This document shows, in pieces, positions 62,760 to 64,000 of a stretch of DNA of 64,000 nucleotides. The notes below the pieces were generated by a model. That model did no database searches, had not been told where the DNA came from, and worked only from the letters and a program-made list of their open reading frames with translations. The DNA comes from Bos javanicus (lineage: Eukaryota > Chordata > Mammalia > Artiodactyla > Bovidae). Positions within the stretch are counted from its first letter, which is position 1. Every line of letters begins with the position of its first letter. A program made the position numbers and the translations under genes. Location: the NCBI RefSeq assembly GCF_032452875.1, contig NW_026893841.1:62001-126000 (forward strand). The letters are read 5' to 3'.

Positions 62760-64000
62760 ATGATCAGTGTATGATAGCAAACATGATCAGCGCATGATCA
62801 GTCACATGATCAGCGCCATTAAGTCACGTGATCACTACATGATAGTCATGTGATCAGTCCATGCTCAGTCACGGTATCAGTGCATGATCAGCCACGTGAT
62901 CAGTGCATGATCTGTCACATGATTAGTGTATGATCATCCACGTGATCAGTGCATGGGCAGTCATGTGATCAGTGCATGATATAGACGTGATCAGTGCATG
63001 ATCAGTCTCGTGATCAGTGCATGATAGCCACGTGATCAGTGCATGATCAGTCACCTGATGGGTGTATGATCATTCACGTGACCTGTACATGGTAGCTACA
63101 TGATCATTGCATGATCAGCCACGTGAGTAGTGCATGATAGCCACGTGATCACTGCATGATCAGTCACGTGATCAGTGCATGATCAGTCATGTGACCAGTA
63201 CATGGTAGCTGCGTGATCATGCATGATCAGCCACGTGATCAGTGCATGATAGCCACGTGATCAGTGCATGATCAGTCACGTGATCAGTGCATGATCAGTC
63301 ACGTGATCAGTGCATGATCAGCCACGTGATCAGTGCATGATCAGCCACGTGATCAGTGCATGATCAGCCACGTGATCAGTGCATGATCAGTCACGTGATC
63401 AGTGCATGATCAGCCACGTGATCAGTGCATGATCAGTCATGTGATCAGTGCATGATATAGACGTGATCAGTGCATGATCAGTCACGTGATCAGTGCATGA
63501 TAGCCACGTGATCAGTGCATGATCAGTCACGTGATCAGTGCATGATCAGTCACGTGATCAGTGCATGATAGCCACGTGATCAGTGCATGATCAGCCACGT
63601 GATCAGTGCATGATAGCCACGTGATCAGTGCATGATCAGTCACGTGATCAGTGCATGATCAGTCATGTGATCAGTGCATGATCAGCCACGTGATCAGTGC
63701 ATGATCAGCCACGTGATCAGTGCATGATCAGCCACGTGATCAGTGCATGATAGCCACGTGATCAGTGCATGATCAGTCACGTGATCAGTGCATGATCAGT
63801 CACGTGATCAGTGCATGATAGCTGCGTGATCATGCATGATCAGCCACGTGATCAGTGCATGATAGCCACGTGATCAGTGCATGATCAGTCACGTGATCAG
63901 TGCATGATCAGTCACGTGATCAGTGCATGATCAGCCACGTGATCAGTGCATGATCAGCCACGTGATCAGTGCATGATCAGCCACGTGATCAGTGCATGAT
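62760..64000. repeat. Sau-type array S42 (cut by window end)
   Basis: Landmarks a-e to about 63215, then near-canonical units to the window end. Landmark c recurs at 63454, 476 bp after the first. The array continues past the window. Confidence 0.9.

Larger units (their letters stand above)
1..64000. repeat. Satellite array, 22/23-bp unit with ~1.9-kb higher-order repeats; probable bovine 1.706 satellite (satellite III) family
   Basis: Every part of the window reads as tandem copies of catgatcagY + cacgtgatcagtg (23 bp) or its 22-bp gatag variant, all in one direction. Landmark units used below, in HOR order after a type A block: a ccattaag; b gatctgtcac; c gatatagacg; d cacctgatggg; e ggtagctgcg; f gatcaattacg; g gatacatgtgtg or gatgagcc; h gatcatttacg; i gatgtgtgcatgagttacg; j gatatgtcacgtgac; k gatatccaagtg; l gcatgctcag just before the next D block. 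The family name comes from memory of a satellite built of GATC-rich (Sau) and CAGCTG-rich (Pvu) segments on a 23-bp prototype; the repeat itself is certain, the name less so. Satellites of this kind sit in pericentromeric heterochromatin. Confidence 0.93.

Noticed and set aside
1..64000. CRISPR array (short regular repeats)
   Set aside because: There are no unique spacers; the repeat unit is contiguous and there are no cas genes.
1..64000. CENP-B box, telomere repeats, SINE/LINE or LTR insertions, inverted array segments
   Set aside because: I looked for TTCG...CGGG-type boxes, TTAGGG runs, poly-A tails and reversed unit orientation while reading and saw none. A profile search would be needed to exclude degenerate CENP-B boxes.
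1..64000. tRNA, rRNA or other structured RNA genes
   Set aside because: No stretch departs from the 22/23-bp repeat family long enough to hold one.

Overview
The whole 64,000-base window is one block of satellite DNA. I see no gene, RNA gene, transposon insertion or non-satellite sequence, and both window ends lie inside the array. The basic unit is 23 bp, catgatcagY + cacgtgatcagtg (Y = C or T). A common 22-bp variant has gatag in place of gatcag. All units I read run in the same direction. Each 23-mer carries two TGATCA (BclI/Sau3A) sites and one CACGTG, whose centre is the unit's only CpG.

Organism: units of about 23 bp arranged as alternating GATC-rich ('Sau') and CAGCTG-rich ('Pvu') segments in kilobase repeats match what I remember of the bovine 1.706 g/ml satellite (satellite III). 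A bovid pericentromere is therefore the best guess. This rests on memory and pattern, not on a search.

Layout: 42 divergent 'Pvu-type' blocks (D1-D42, 146-287 bp, usually 241) alternate with 43 'Sau-type' arrays (S0-S42). The D blocks are not foreign: they break into about 10.5 degenerate 22/23-bp units of the same family. Two D families exist. Type A is followed by a trailer with ccattaag. Type B has a 4-bp deletion (gactgatt) and a trailer with gacaccaaac and usually gataagcc. A complete type A higher-order repeat (HOR) is about 1.81-1.90 kb (895-2796, 2797-4653, 14606-16419, 16420-18322). It carries an ordered series of variant units, called landmarks a-l in the first feature. Other HORs are shortened, expanded or replaced by nearly canonical units.

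Larger duplications lie on top. A tract at about 8.1-13.85 kb recurs at about 21.6-27.3 kb (shift about 13.45 kb). A D20-D22 tract recurs as D23-D25 (shift 3.95-3.99 kb). A D26-D28 tract recurs as D29-D31 (shift about 3.355 kb). HORs between 29.5 and 39.2 kb carry an internal duplication of about 455 bp. The region at about 27.4-42 kb has visibly more private base changes than the flanks. The scales are therefore 11/12 bp, 22/23 bp, about 137 bp, about 455 bp, about 1.9 kb, 3.4-4 kb and 13.5 kb, as expected from repeated unequal exchange in register.

The 62-residue minus-strand reading frames in most type A blocks start at TTG and are rejected as genes. I found no convincing undescribed molecular system. 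The interest lies in the repeat architecture, the density of E-box/CLEAR-type sites and the evolutionary record.
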